A DNA stretch of 64,000 bases from Bacillota bacterium (GTDB lineage Bacteria > Bacillota > Desulfotomaculia > Desulfotomaculales > Pelotomaculaceae). Below the pieces are notes generated by a model. It did no database searches, was not told the origin of the DNA, and saw only the letters and a program-made list of their open reading frames with translations. Numbering within the stretch: position 1 is the stretch's first letter; each line of letters begins with the position of its first letter. The stretch lies in NCBI GenBank assembly GCA_029555205.1, contig JAKPTB010000159.1, positions 1 through 64,000 on the forward strand. The letters are read 5' to 3'. The translations under genes and the position numbers were made by a program. This document shows positions 16,828 through 25,150 of the stretch, in pieces.

Positions 16828-17505
16828 CTATTTCAGGACATAACCGACCCCCCGCCGGGTGTGGATCAGGCGCCTTTCCCCGGCCTCCTCCAGCTTTTGC
16901 CGGAGCATGCCGATATAGACCTCCAAAACGTTGGATTCACCGCTGAAGTCGTAACCCCAGACCCGCTCCATAATCAGGTCCCGGGTCAGAACCTGGCGGG
17001 GATTTTCCAGGAGCAGGGCCAAAAGGTCAAATTCCCTGGCGGTCAACTGGATTAACCTGTCCCCGCGGCGCACCTCCCGGGTGGTGTGGTCCAGGACCAG
17101 GTCCTCGTAAACCAGGGGCTGCAGAACAGGCTCGCCGGGCTTCTTGCGGCGCAGGAGAGCCCTGATCCTGGCCAGCAGCTCCTCCAGGGCAAAGGGTTTC
17201 ACCAGGTAATCGTCGGCCCCCAGGTCCAGTCCCTTGACGCGGTCGGACACTTCATCCCGGGCCGTCAGCATCAGGACGGGAACACCACCGGCGGCGCGCA
17301 GCCTCCTGCACACCTCCCAGCCGTCCAGGCCGGGCATCAGCACGTCCAGCAAAACCAGGTCCGGCTGCCAGGAGGCCGCAAGCCGCAGGCCTTCCTCGCC
17401 TCCCCCCGCCACCTGTACCTCGTAGCCTTCAAAGACCAGGGTACGCCGCAAAAGCGCAGTGATCCTCCGGTCATCATCAATCACCAGAATCTTTGCCGTC
17501 ATCAT
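16828..17505 (-). CDS. OmpR/PhoB-family response regulator
   Basis: DNA-binding regulator of 225 residues. The receiver domain shows the acidic pair IDDD near the N-terminus, the phosphoacceptor Asp in LVLLDVLMPGLDG (about 53), and the conserved Lys in DDYLVKPF (about 104). The C-terminal winged helix (LTAREFDLLALLLENPRQVLTRDLI) is the OmpR/PhoB type. GGGAGGT precedes the tandem ATGs. It forms a two-component system with the kinase just downstream. The tandem repeats at 17543-17712 lie directly upstream and could include its operators. Confidence 0.93.
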   Translation of the reverse strand: MMTAKILVIDDDRRITALLRRTLVFEGYEVQVAGGGEEGLRLAASWQPDLVLLDVLMPGLDGWEVCRRLRAAGGVPVLMLTARDEVSDRVKGLDLGADDYLVKPFALEELLARIRALLRRKKPGEPVLQPLVYEDLVLDHTTREVRRGDRLIQLTAREFDLLALLLENPRQVLTRDLIMERVWGYDFSGESNVLEVYIGMLRQKLEEAGERRLIHTRRGVGYVLK

Positions 17506-17542
17506 GGACCTCCCTCAAAACATAAGGAAAAAGCCTGAGAAG

Positions 17543-17712
17543 GGACAGGCTTTAACCGGCACTTGTGCGGGACAGTGCTAATTATATCGGGACATTCCTA
17601 TTATACCGGGTATCGGACAATGCTAATTATTTCATTAAATATCGGGACAATGCTAATTACATAAGGACAAATACTGGTTGTATAGGTATCGGGACAATCC
17701 TACAATCCTGAT
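17543..17712. repeat. Degenerate repeats ATCGGGACAATGCTAATTA
   Basis: The core GGGACAATGCTAATTA recurs in imperfect form with GGACA at 17543, 17570, 17590, 17615, 17645, 17665 and 17692, that is at 20-30 base spacing. The block fills the gap between the htrA stop and the response-regulator start. It could be a cluster of regulator sites or a decayed tandem expansion like those after other genes here. Confidence 0.6.
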
Positions 17713-17734
17713 TATACTAGATTAACTGTATCAA

Positions 17735-18889
17735 CTATTTCTTGGCCTCAATTGTGGCAACGGTGGACATGGTTTCGCCCTTTCTGACATACTGGATTTC
17801 CACCTGGCTGCCTATGGCGGTCCCGCTGACCAGGTCGATCAGATTGGAAGGCGTACTCACTTCACTGCCGTTATAGCGCACGATTACATCACCCTGCTGC
17901 AGCCCCGCCCTAGCCGCCGGACCGCCGTTTACCACCGAGGCAACCAGCGCTCCCGACTGGCTCTCCAGTCCGAAATAGCGGGCAATTTCCTGGGTCACCT
18001 GCTGGAGGTAAACGCCCAGCCAGGCATGTTCGACGCCCCCCTTATTGACAAGGTCGTCAAAAACCGCCTTAACCGTGCTGCTGGGTATGGCAAAACCGAT
18101 GCCCTGGGCCTGGGCGTTGATGGCCGTGTTGATCCCGATCACCTCGCCCTTCAGGTTGAGCAAAGGTCCGCCGCTGTTGCCGGGGTTGATTGAAGCGTCT
18201 GTTTGGAGCAGGTTCCGGTACTGGCGGTCCTCGATGGTGATCGGGCGCCCCTTGGCGCTGATCACGCCGATTGTTACCGTGTGGTCAAGGCCGTAGGGAT
18301 TGCCGATGGCGATAGCCCAGTCCCCCACCCGGATGCTGTCGGAATTGCCCAGGGACAGGGCAGGCAGGCTACCGGCGTCAATTTTCAGCACCGCCAGGTC
18401 CAGGTCGTGGTCGGAACCCACCAGACGGGCGGTATAGGGCTCATTCCGGTTGGACAGGGTAACTTCAATGGTGTCCGCTCCGCTAACCACATGCTCGTTG
18501 GTCAGGATGTACCCGTCGGAGGACACGATGAACCCGGAACCCATCCCCCGTTTCACTTCCGGTTGAGAAGGAATACGCAGCTGGTCGCCGAAAAATTGCC
18601 TGAAAAAGGGGTCGTCAAATAAAGGATTGTAACTCCTTACGTTTCTCTGCACGGTTGTATCAATGCGAACCACGGCCGGGCTGACATTGGCAACAATATC
18701 CGGAATTGTGTCCGGCCCCAGACCGGGCAGCGGCGCAGCCGCAAGAGCGCTCAGGCCGTTGTCCTCCGCCCAGGACTGGTGCGGCGGCCCGTACAGGTTG
18801 AAAGCAAAGACGGCAGCGGCAACCAGCAGCATTCCGGCCAGAAAAGCTCCGCAGATCCGGGCGCCTGGAAGCTGAATAAAACCTTTCAT
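17735..18889 (-). CDS. HtrA/DegP-type serine protease with PDZ domain
   Basis: Membrane-anchored protease of 384 residues acting outside the cell membrane on misfolded proteins. An N-terminal signal anchor (about 12-32) is followed by a trypsin-like domain with the full catalytic triad: His133 in TNEHVVSG, Asp164 in DLDLAVLKI and Ser239 in NPGNSGGPLL. A single PDZ domain (about 285-380, AWLGVYLQQV ... LQQGDVIVRYNG) ends the chain. Length and layout match HtrA/HtrB/YyxA proteins of Firmicutes. Adjacent two-component genes on the same strand suggest envelope-stress control. Confidence 0.92.
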   Translation of the reverse strand: MKGFIQLPGARICGAFLAGMLLVAAAVFAFNLYGPPHQSWAEDNGLSALAAAPLPGLGPDTIPDIVANVSPAVVRIDTTVQRNVRSYNPLFDDPFFRQFFGDQLRIPSQPEVKRGMGSGFIVSSDGYILTNEHVVSGADTIEVTLSNRNEPYTARLVGSDHDLDLAVLKIDAGSLPALSLGNSDSIRVGDWAIAIGNPYGLDHTVTIGVISAKGRPITIEDRQYRNLLQTDASINPGNSGGPLLNLKGEVIGINTAINAQAQGIGFAIPSSTVKAVFDDLVNKGGVEHAWLGVYLQQVTQEIARYFGLESQSGALVASVVNGGPAARAGLQQGDVIVRYNGSEVSTPSNLIDLVSGTAIGSQVEIQYVRKGETMSTVATIEAKK

Positions 18890-19248
18890 AGTCTTCCCTC
18901 CCTGAAAACAATATTATCATAAACCCGTGAAGCAAATCCATCGCCTTTATAGTCTTAGAATTACCTTAAAATTACCTTAAAAAACTGGTCAATCTACAAA
19001 AAATGCGCGGTCTATTCCTGTTTAGATGATTGTTCCACCCTGATCCGGGGGGACTGAGAAAGGATATTACGTACTCTGTCTACCCCTGTTGAAATGACTG
19101 GTCCACCCGCCGGAGCAAATCAACTAAACAAACATTTTCACCGGGTGCCTGCTTTAAACCTCCGGACAAAAAAATAAGAGGACAATATCTGCAACTGGTT
19201 GACTTATCACTCCGGATAGCTTATCCTAAAAAATGAAAACAGAATATT
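18890..19248. other. Intergenic region upstream of htrA and the M-box leader
   Basis: About 360 bases carrying the divergent promoters of htrA (minus) and of the corA leader (plus). ACCTTAAAATTACCTTAAAA near 18962 is a short direct repeat. No gene was found. Confidence 0.3.
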
Positions 19249-19405
19249 CTTCGTTAGGTGAGGCTTCTACACAGACACATGCCACTGCCCGGAAATGTCG
19301 AGAGACGCCTACGGGTTAACAGGTACTGCCGGCTTAAGGTTTTACTTAATGTGGCTGGGATGGTTAATCTCTAGCTGTGTACGTGTCAAAACTTTGACGA
19401 GCGGA
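19249..19405 (+). ncRNA. M-box (ykoK leader) magnesium riboswitch
   Basis: The segment begins TTCGTTAGGTGAGGCTTCTA and continues with CTGCCCGGAAATGTC, GAGACGCCTACGGGTTAACAG, TTAAGGTTTTACTTAATGTGG and GTTAATCTCTAGCTG. These blocks in this order are the highly conserved core of the M-box RNA, which senses Mg2+ and terminates transcription when Mg2+ is plentiful. A strong terminator follows at 19434 and the next full gene is a CorA transporter, as expected for this riboswitch class. Confidence 0.95.
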
Positions 19406-19433
19406 GAAGGTGTATTTGTTTATACTTGTTATC

Positions 19434-19474
19434 AAAAAGCCTTCTGATTTTGTTGAGGGTTTTTTTATTTTTTT
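19434..19474 (+). terminator. Intrinsic terminator of the M-box riboswitch
   Basis: AAAAAGCCTTC pairs with GAGGGTTTTTT around TGATTTTGTT, followed by a 14-base T-rich tract. It lies about 30 bases after the M-box and is the expected expression platform. Confidence 0.85.
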
Positions 19475-19499
19475 AACCGGGGGGAGGTGGAAAGAAAAA

Positions 19500-19613
19500 A
19501 TGGCAGACCCTGATCCATCCGGCAAAAGCCGTTACCGGGCTTCCTTTTGTCGTGTTTACTGGATCCAACATCTACGAAGAATTTTGTCAGATTGGGGGGT
19601 AGAAGATGATTAA
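19500..19613 (+). CDS. 37-residue leader peptide overlapping corA
   Basis: A small ORF starts at ATG 19500 behind a very strong ribosome site (GGGGGGAGGTGG, nine bases upstream) and encodes MADPDPSGKSRYR..., ending at TAA 19611-19613, eight bases inside corA. Its ribosome site is better than that of corA, so the two are probably translationally coupled. The alternating acidic/Pro start D-P-D-P resembles enterobacterial MgtL (EPDP), whose nascent chain destabilises ribosomes at low Mg2+. Its place between an M-box terminator and a magnesium channel gene makes a sensing role plausible. No homologue is known to me; the function is inferred. Confidence 0.55.
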   Translation: MADPDPSGKSRYRASFCRVYWIQHLRRILSDWGVEDD

Positions 19614-20583
19614 AACATATTTCTACAGCCACAGCGAACAACAAATGCGCCACGACGTAGACCTTGACCAAAAACACCTTTTCCTCAAAGACGAGGAAGA
19701 TTTATTATGGGTGGATCTGTATAAATTTACCGAAGAAGAAATCAAGTATGTCGCCAATATCTTTGACTTTCACCCTCTGGCGGTGGAGGACTGCCTCAGT
19801 TACAGCCCCCGCCCCAAGCTTGACAACTACGAAGACTACTCCTTCTTCGTCATGCACGCCCTTCGCTATGATGAGGAATCCGAAGAGGAAATCGCCCTGG
19901 TCCAGCTGAACGTTTTTCTGGGACCGAACTTCGTGGTCACCGTCCACAAGCAGACCCTTCCGGTCCTGGGACGGATCGCCAGGGTAAGCCTGCAGAATCC
20001 GCAATATATGAACAAGGGCATGGAATTTTTCCTTTATTCCATTATTGACGGCAACACCGACGAAATTTTCCCCATCATGGACCGGATCGGCGTCCGTATC
20101 GACGAGCTTGAAGATGAGATATACGAGCAGCCCAGCAAACAAATCACCGAAGAGTTTCTGGCCCTGAAAAGGACGATCCTGACCATCCGCCGGGCTGTCC
20201 TTCCCCAGAAGCGGATCTTTACCAGCATCAATGCCGGCGGCCACACCTATTTTGATATCAGGGAAGATATCAAGCCCTATTTCCTGGACCTGGTTGACCA
20301 TATGGAGCGGATCACCGACTCCATCGAAAGCCACCGGGACCTGGTTGACGCCGCCCTGGCCACCTATTACTCCTTGATCAGTTCCCGCACCAATGACACC
20401 ATCCGGGTCCTGACGGTGATCTCCACCATCTTCATGCCGCTGACCTTTTTGACCGGCTTCTTCGGCATGAATGTGCCGCTGCCTTACCAGAGCCTCAGTA
20501 TCTCAACGGCCGTAATCACCGCAGGCCTGTTCGGCATCTCAGGGCTGATGCTGATGCTTTTCAAAAACTTGAGGTGGCTTTAA
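19606..20583 (+). CDS. corA: CorA-family magnesium/cobalt transporter
   Basis: Divalent-cation channel of 325 residues. A long acidic cytosolic domain is followed by two C-terminal transmembrane helices; the first ends with the obligatory pore motif GMN (287-289, in TGFFGMNVPLPYQ). The C-terminus is basic (KNLRWL), as in CorA. It functions as a pentamer carrying Mg2+ inward. It starts at ATG 19606 behind GGGGGGTAGAAG and overlaps the stop of a leader ORF by eight bases. Transcription is very likely controlled by the upstream M-box, so expression should rise when Mg2+ is scarce. Confidence 0.95.
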   Translation: MIKTYFYSHSEQQMRHDVDLDQKHLFLKDEEDLLWVDLYKFTEEEIKYVANIFDFHPLAVEDCLSYSPRPKLDNYEDYSFFVMHALRYDEESEEEIALVQLNVFLGPNFVVTVHKQTLPVLGRIARVSLQNPQYMNKGMEFFLYSIIDGNTDEIFPIMDRIGVRIDELEDEIYEQPSKQITEEFLALKRTILTIRRAVLPQKRIFTSINAGGHTYFDIREDIKPYFLDLVDHMERITDSIESHRDLVDAALATYYSLISSRTNDTIRVLTVISTIFMPLTFLTGFFGMNVPLPYQSLSISTAVITAGLFGISGLMLMLFKNLRWL

Positions 20584-20733
20584 CCCGCTATAACCTGCTT
20601 TAAACCACCCAACACCGGCATAACCCGGGCTAACAACGGGATAGCCCAAGATAACGCCGGGCTAGTTCAGGCATAGCTCAAGATAACGCCGGGCTGGTTC
20701 AAGATGATCAGGACCGGCATAGTTCAAAATAAC
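20584..20733. repeat. Degenerate repeats after corA
   Basis: Following the corA stop are short imperfect repeats: TAACCCGCTATAACCTGCTTTAA at first, then AGATAACGCCGGGCTRGTTCA at about 20648 and 20683, with further partial copies (CCGGCATAGTTCAA). The block has no coding potential and ends at the terminator hairpin 20737-20767. Confidence 0.55.
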
Positions 20734-20736
20734 AAC

Positions 20737-20767
20737 AGGCGGCCGTCTTTAGGATTAGCGGCCGCCT
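20737..20767. terminator. Bidirectional terminator between corA and the acyl-CoA ligase
   Basis: AGGCGGCCG and CGGCCGCCT form a perfect nine-pair stem around TCTTTAGGATTAG between two converging genes. On the minus strand it is followed by a T-rich tract; on the plus strand the tract is weak. Confidence 0.65.
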
Positions 20768-20843
20768 GGCGCATTTTCCCTGCCTGGAGTTAACCTTTTT
20801 TGCCTGCGCTTCTCCCGGCTTCAAAAACGTGCCCGCAGGATAA

Positions 20844-22487
20844 CTATCTTTGCCGGAGTTTTTTCAGTAACTGCTTCTCCTCCTCAATTAAAACCCTGCG
20901 CAGGACCTTCCCGGCAATGGTTTTGGGCAGGCTTGCCCGGAATTCCACAAGCTTCGGCACCTGGTAATCTTCCAGGCGCTCCCTGCAGAACCGGATGATT
21001 TCCTCCGCCGTGACGGTCCAGCCTTCTTTCAGGACAACATAGGCCTTGATTGTCTTTTCGTAATAAAGACTTTCAATCCCGATCACCACCGCCTCGGTGA
21101 CACCGGGGTGTTCATAGATAGCGTCCTCCACATCCCTGGGGTTGACATCGTAACCCACGGCAGTAATGGTCATTTTTTTGCGGTTGACGATGTAAATAAA
21201 GCCGTCCTCGTCCATTCTGGCCACATCACCGGTAAAGAGCCAGCCGTCCCGCAGGGCGTGGGCAGTTTCCTCGGGGTGGTTCCAGTAGCCTTTCATCACC
21301 TGGGGACCCCTGACAATCAATTCTCCGAATTCACCGGGCTGAAGCTCCTTTTCACCGGTATCCAGGTTCACCACGGCACAGTCCGTATCCGGCAGGGAGC
21401 GGCCGATGCTGCCTGGCTTCTCAGCCCCGCAGAGGGGATTGAGCGTGATCACCGGAGACGCTTCCGTAAGCCCGTAGCCTTCCACCAACCGGCCTCCCGT
21501 AAGGGCCTCGAAACGCCTTACTGTCTCAGGGAGCAGCGGGGCCGAAACGCTGATGCAGGCTTTAAGGGAGGAGAGGTCGAAGTCAGCCAGCCGGGGATGG
21601 TTGAGCAGCGACGTGTACATGTAAGGCGTACCCGGGAAATAGGACGGCCGGTAATCGTTGATTGCCTTTAAAACAGCCCCGGCGTCGAAACGGGGCAAAA
21701 GGATCTGGGTTCCCGCAATGGAAAGGGCCAGGTTCATCCCCAGGGTAATTCCATAAGCGTGAAACAGCGGCAGGGCTACCAGGATCCTGTCCTGACCCCG
21801 GCAACAGGCAGCAGCAAGGGTTTCCCTGACCTGCAGGGTATTGGCCACCAGATTGAAGTGGGTCAGCATGACGCCCTTGGAAATACCCGTGGTCCCGCCG
21901 GTATACTGGATCAGGGCCACGTCCCCGGCCGGATCGGGGAAGTGGGCCGGCGCCCCGTCCTCCGTCCCCTCCAGCAGGAGGTCGTAGTCCAGGACACCCC
22001 CCTGCGGGGCTTTTGTTTTCCCGGCCAGGTTTACAGTAATAACGTTTTTAACGGAGTTTCGCTTTTGAATGGCCTGCAGCCGGGGCAAATACTCATCCAG
22101 CAGGATAATAGTTTCAGCGCCGCAATCCTGGAGCCGGTTTTCCAATTCCCGGCTGGAGAATACCGGGTTGACCTGGACCACTATTGCCCCGGCCTTTAAA
22201 ACCCCGTAAAAGGCAGCGATCATTTGCGGACAGTTGGGCAGCATTAGTGAAACCCGGTCCCCCCGCTGCACCCCTAATTCCCAAAGGGCACGAGCCAGGC
22301 GATCCGCCTGGCTGCCTAACTCCCGGTAAGTCTGAATAGATCCGGCAAAGATTGACGCCGGTTCATCTGGGAAGCTGGATACCGCGTCATCTAAAAACTG
22401 GTAGAGGGGGATAACGGGATACTCCAGGTTCTGCCGGACCCCCGGAGCAGCATGGCTGGGCCGGGGCCTGTTTTCGTTACGGGTCAT
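20844..22487 (-). CDS. Long-chain acyl-CoA ligase (AMP-forming)
   Basis: Cytosolic ANL-superfamily adenylating enzyme of 547 residues that activates a carboxylic acid with ATP and joins it to CoA. The P-loop YTGGTTGISKGVMLTH, the GYGLTEASPV motif, the YWNHPEET and GWLFTGDVARMDEDGF segments and the C-terminal PKTIAGKVLRR with its catalytic Lys are all present in order. Overall similarity is to fatty-acyl-CoA ligases (FadD-like), so a medium- or long-chain substrate is likely but not proven. It starts at ATG 22487 behind GGGGGG. A small winged-helix-like gene is divergent from it. Confidence 0.9.
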   Translation of the reverse strand: MTRNENRPRPSHAAPGVRQNLEYPVIPLYQFLDDAVSSFPDEPASIFAGSIQTYRELGSQADRLARALWELGVQRGDRVSLMLPNCPQMIAAFYGVLKAGAIVVQVNPVFSSRELENRLQDCGAETIILLDEYLPRLQAIQKRNSVKNVITVNLAGKTKAPQGGVLDYDLLLEGTEDGAPAHFPDPAGDVALIQYTGGTTGISKGVMLTHFNLVANTLQVRETLAAACCRGQDRILVALPLFHAYGITLGMNLALSIAGTQILLPRFDAGAVLKAINDYRPSYFPGTPYMYTSLLNHPRLADFDLSSLKACISVSAPLLPETVRRFEALTGGRLVEGYGLTEASPVITLNPLCGAEKPGSIGRSLPDTDCAVVNLDTGEKELQPGEFGELIVRGPQVMKGYWNHPEETAHALRDGWLFTGDVARMDEDGFIYIVNRKKMTITAVGYDVNPRDVEDAIYEHPGVTEAVVIGIESLYYEKTIKAYVVLKEGWTVTAEEIIRFCRERLEDYQVPKLVEFRASLPKTIAGKVLRRVLIEEEKQLLKKLRQR

Positions 22488-22735
22488 TTCTTATTCCCCC
22501 CAGATCTTCTGGCCTTAAGTATCATAAATTATTTCCTCACCATTTTGGAAAAGTCCTTTTTCTTGATAGTTTTTTTAGCGCAAGGGCATCTGCCTGTAAA
22601 ATCCGGAATCCCGGAAGCTCTTGAACATAATGGCACAGACTTTGCAGTACTTAATATTTTGAGTTATTCTAGGGATCATCCGTTCCTTAATAAAGCAAAC
22701 CCATTCACCGGATCAAAAAAGGGGGTTATCATCAG

Positions 22736-23041
22736 ATGCAAAACCTGAATAATTCCGGGGCCCCGGGTATTACTTTTCCGCCACGTTACCTGGAAATCCT
22801 GAAGCACATCAGCGAAAAGGGCGGCATGCTCTGCACCGGAAGCTGCCACGCCCAGAAACCGGGCCAGGTCCACTGCCGCCAGATCGGGAAGGCCCTGGAA
22901 ATGGGCTTTAACAAGGTATGGGACAGCCTGACCTTTTTTATAAACCACGGACTGGTGAGCAGAAAAAAGTTTGATGACAGATCTACTCTCTTTATTGTAA
23001 CACCTGAAGGTGAAGAAGTTTTAAAAAAGAACAACATGTAA
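22736..23041 (+). CDS. Winged-helix-like small protein, possible regulator
   Basis: A 101-residue protein behind GGGGG nine bases before the ATG. YLEILKHISEKGGM ... QIGKALEMGFNKVWDSLTFFINHGLVSRKKFDDRSTLFIVTPEGEEVLKK reads as a MarR/PadR-like winged helix: recognition-helix region, then a two-stranded wing with the usual TPxGxxxL end. It also carries two Cys and two His in MLCTGSCHAQKPGQVHC, which could bind a metal. It is divergent from the acyl-CoA ligase gene and could regulate it; that is inference from position. Confidence 0.65.
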   Translation: MQNLNNSGAPGITFPPRYLEILKHISEKGGMLCTGSCHAQKPGQVHCRQIGKALEMGFNKVWDSLTFFINHGLVSRKKFDDRSTLFIVTPEGEEVLKKNNM

Positions 23042-23480
23042 CCGGAGTAACCGCAGCGGCGAAGGCGGCTCTGCCTGTGCCGGCGGACGCAGGGGAGCCG
23101 TTGTGCTGAAAAGCCCTTTTCCCGGAAGGGATTTCTTTGACCCTGGCCACCAAAGCCAAAGCCGTCCGGAGTTGCTCCGCCGCCCCCGCAGCGGCGCCGG
23201 TCCGGCCCCCAGGCGGGCACGGCCACTTCTGCCGCCCCGGCCCCAAAGGCTTCCAAAATCCACTCCAGGCGAAGGGTACCTGAGGTGGGCAGTTCAATAA
23301 CCAGCGGGCGCCCGCTACCGGACGCTTTTTTGCTGCCCTTTTTCCTGCTGTCCTCCAGAACAGGATCCTCCCGGCAGGAACCGTCCGGACAGGCCTCCGG
23401 GCAGTCAATAACAACCGGGTTTTGTAATTTTTGAAAACAAAGCCGGCTTGCGGCGCACCGCTCCCGGATCCGGAAAACTG
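23000..23480 (-). pseudogene. Possible decayed gene on the minus strand
   Basis: In one minus-strand frame the stretch NPVVIDCPEACPDGSC followed by RPLVIELPTSGTLRLEWILEAF and GAGAAEVAVPAW looks like real protein, reminiscent of the small iron-sulfur subunit (MvhD/HdrA-type) pattern in which a V-x-L-PCSG segment is followed by an AFxxGADGVLVAGC segment. There is no start codon, the second Cys motif is lost and the downstream part reads better in another frame (AEQLRTALALVARVKE). I regard it as a gene remnant of uncertain family. Confidence 0.25.
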
Positions 23481-23883
23481 ATCCTTACGGCCCCCGCTGG
23501 ACACCCCCGGAAAGGACTTCCGCCCTTTCCCGGCTGTGGGCGGGCATCCTCTCCCCCGGCTCAATCATTTTCCCATAATAATCAACAGTGTCAACAAAAA
23601 TAGTAATTTCTGGTTATTGGGCTTTGAATACCCTTTGGTAATAAGATCCTGAACAGCCCGGCAACCCACTGTAGATGCCGGTTTTCATGTTTTTTTAAAG
23701 CTGTTCACGAATATATTAATTTTTCCTGGGGTACATACAGGATTACTGTATTTTACCTCGAATGTTATTATAGTTTGAAACTCTTTTTTAACAAAAATAT
23801 TTATCCTGCCGTTATAGATTCAGGGAACGCGGGTTAATATTTTAGTAAATGATGTCATCTTTAAACATCGCAAGGAGACATAG
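23042..23883. other. Intergenic region upstream of the FabK-like gene
   Basis: About 840 bases without an intact gene. The first 450 bases are GC-rich and may contain the remnant noted at 23000-23480. From about 23570 to 23860 the DNA is A/T-rich, with TTGAAACTCTTTTTTAAC-type sequence that likely holds the promoter of the following gene. Confidence 0.35.
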
Positions 23884-24840
23884 ATGTTCATGAAATTTCC
23901 ACAATTAAAAATCGGCAATCTTGTACCCCGTTATCCCATTGTTCAAGGCGGCATGGCCATACGGGTATCAACCGCGCCCCTGGCGGCCGCCGTTGCCAAC
24001 GCGGGGGGGATCGGGGTCATCGGCGCAACGGGGATGACTGTGGACGAAATGAAAAACGAAATCAAGACGGCCCGGCGCCTGACCAAGGGCATTATCGGCG
24101 TCAATATCATGTTTGCCGTCCGCCAGTTTGCTTCTATGGTCCAGAGTGCCATAGAGGAAAAAATTGACCTGATCTTTACCGGGGCAGGCTTTTCCCGGGA
24201 CATTTTCAAGTGGGGCAGGGAAGCCGGTGTACCCGTTGTCTCCATCGTATCTTCATCCAAACTGGCTGCCATAGCCGAAAAACTGGGCGCCTCCGCGGTA
24301 GTGGCTGAAGGATTCGAAGCCGGCGGACATCTGGGAACGAACCGGTCCATCGAGGAGATTCTCCCTGAAATCACCTCAAGGGTAAAGATCCCGGTCATCG
24401 CAGCCGGCGGCGTTGTGGACGGTAGTGGCATCGCCAAAATGATCCGGATGGGGGCCAGCGGGGTCCAGATGGCAACCCGTTTCGTTCTAAGCGTCGAATG
24501 CGCGGTTTCGGACGCCTTCAAACAGATGTACCTCAAGGCCTGCGCCGACGACGTGGTTATCATCAAAAGCCCGGTGGGTATGCCGGGACGGGCCCTGCGC
24601 AACATCTTTTCCGATAAAATCCGCGGCGGTTGCGCCCCTCAGCCGGAGGTATGCGACGGCTGTCTCAAGGAGTGCTCCCGCGAGTACTGCATCATCCAGG
24701 CCCTGGAAAACTCACGGCTGGGCCGGGTTGACGACGGCGTAGTGTTTTGCGGTAAAAATGTCTACAAAATTAAAGAAATCCTGCCGGTGCAGAAAATTTT
24801 TGAAAAACTGGTCAAGGAGTTTGACAACGAGCCGGATTAA
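23884..24840 (+). CDS. Nitronate monooxygenase / FabK-like flavoprotein
   Basis: Cytosolic FMN-dependent TIM-barrel enzyme of 318 residues. YPIVQGGMAIRVSTAPLAAAVANAGGIGVIG at the N-terminus, the EGFEAGGHLG motif near residue 143 and PVIAAGGVVDGSGIAKMIRMGASGVQMATRF are signatures of the 2-nitropropane dioxygenase/FabK family. It could be an enoyl-ACP reductase II or a nitronate oxidase; the sequence does not decide. A C-terminal Cys group (C-x6-C-x2-C-x3-C-x4-C from about residue 253) could bind an Fe-S cluster or metal. AAGGAG precedes the ATG by six bases. A hairpin at 24893 ends the transcript. Confidence 0.88.
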   Translation: MFMKFPQLKIGNLVPRYPIVQGGMAIRVSTAPLAAAVANAGGIGVIGATGMTVDEMKNEIKTARRLTKGIIGVNIMFAVRQFASMVQSAIEEKIDLIFTGAGFSRDIFKWGREAGVPVVSIVSSSKLAAIAEKLGASAVVAEGFEAGGHLGTNRSIEEILPEITSRVKIPVIAAGGVVDGSGIAKMIRMGASGVQMATRFVLSVECAVSDAFKQMYLKACADDVVIIKSPVGMPGRALRNIFSDKIRGGCAPQPEVCDGCLKECSREYCIIQALENSRLGRVDDGVVFCGKNVYKIKEILPVQKIFEKLVKEFDNEPD

Positions 24841-24892
24841 ACGGACTAAAAACCACACCTGGTAAGTTTCCCCAAAAAAATACGTTCCGTTC

Positions 24893-24924
24893 ATGATCGA
24901 CTTGTTCAGCAGTCGATCATTTTG
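24893..24924 (+). terminator. Hairpin after the FabK-like gene
   Basis: ATGATCGAC and GTCGATCAT form a perfect nine-pair stem around a ten-base loop, followed by TTTTG. A modest intrinsic terminator about 50 bases past the stop. Confidence 0.5.
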
Positions 24925-24970
24925 ATGAATAATTGAACATCCCCTGGGCCGGCATTCTACCTGACTGAAC

Positions 24971-24995
24971 AAAAAAAAGCGCCCGGTTACGGGCA
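24971..24995 (-). terminator. Terminator of the acetate transporter gene
   Basis: On the minus strand GCCCG-TAAC-CGGGC is followed by GCTTTTTTTT. It lies downstream of the transporter at 25151-25729. Confidence 0.75.
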
Positions 24996-25150
24996 AGGGA
25001 GAGGGTCGGGGATTATTACCAGTTTAATTGAAAACTGTATTCTTTTTAACAACCAGGCTTAAGTTCCAGCGGGTTATGAATATAGCTGCCCTCATTCTAT
25101 ACTACTTTCCTGTTTCTATACTCTCTCTGTATTATGTTATTTAAATTATA

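Noticed and set aside
17543-17712. CRISPR-like repeats
   Set aside because: Spacing is irregular, copies are imperfect and intervening sequence is too short for spacers.
22992-23564. 190-codon minus-strand frame
   Set aside because: Its R/G/P-rich product has no domain pattern and no ribosome site, and it overlaps the winged-helix gene. A better candidate for a remnant exists in another frame.
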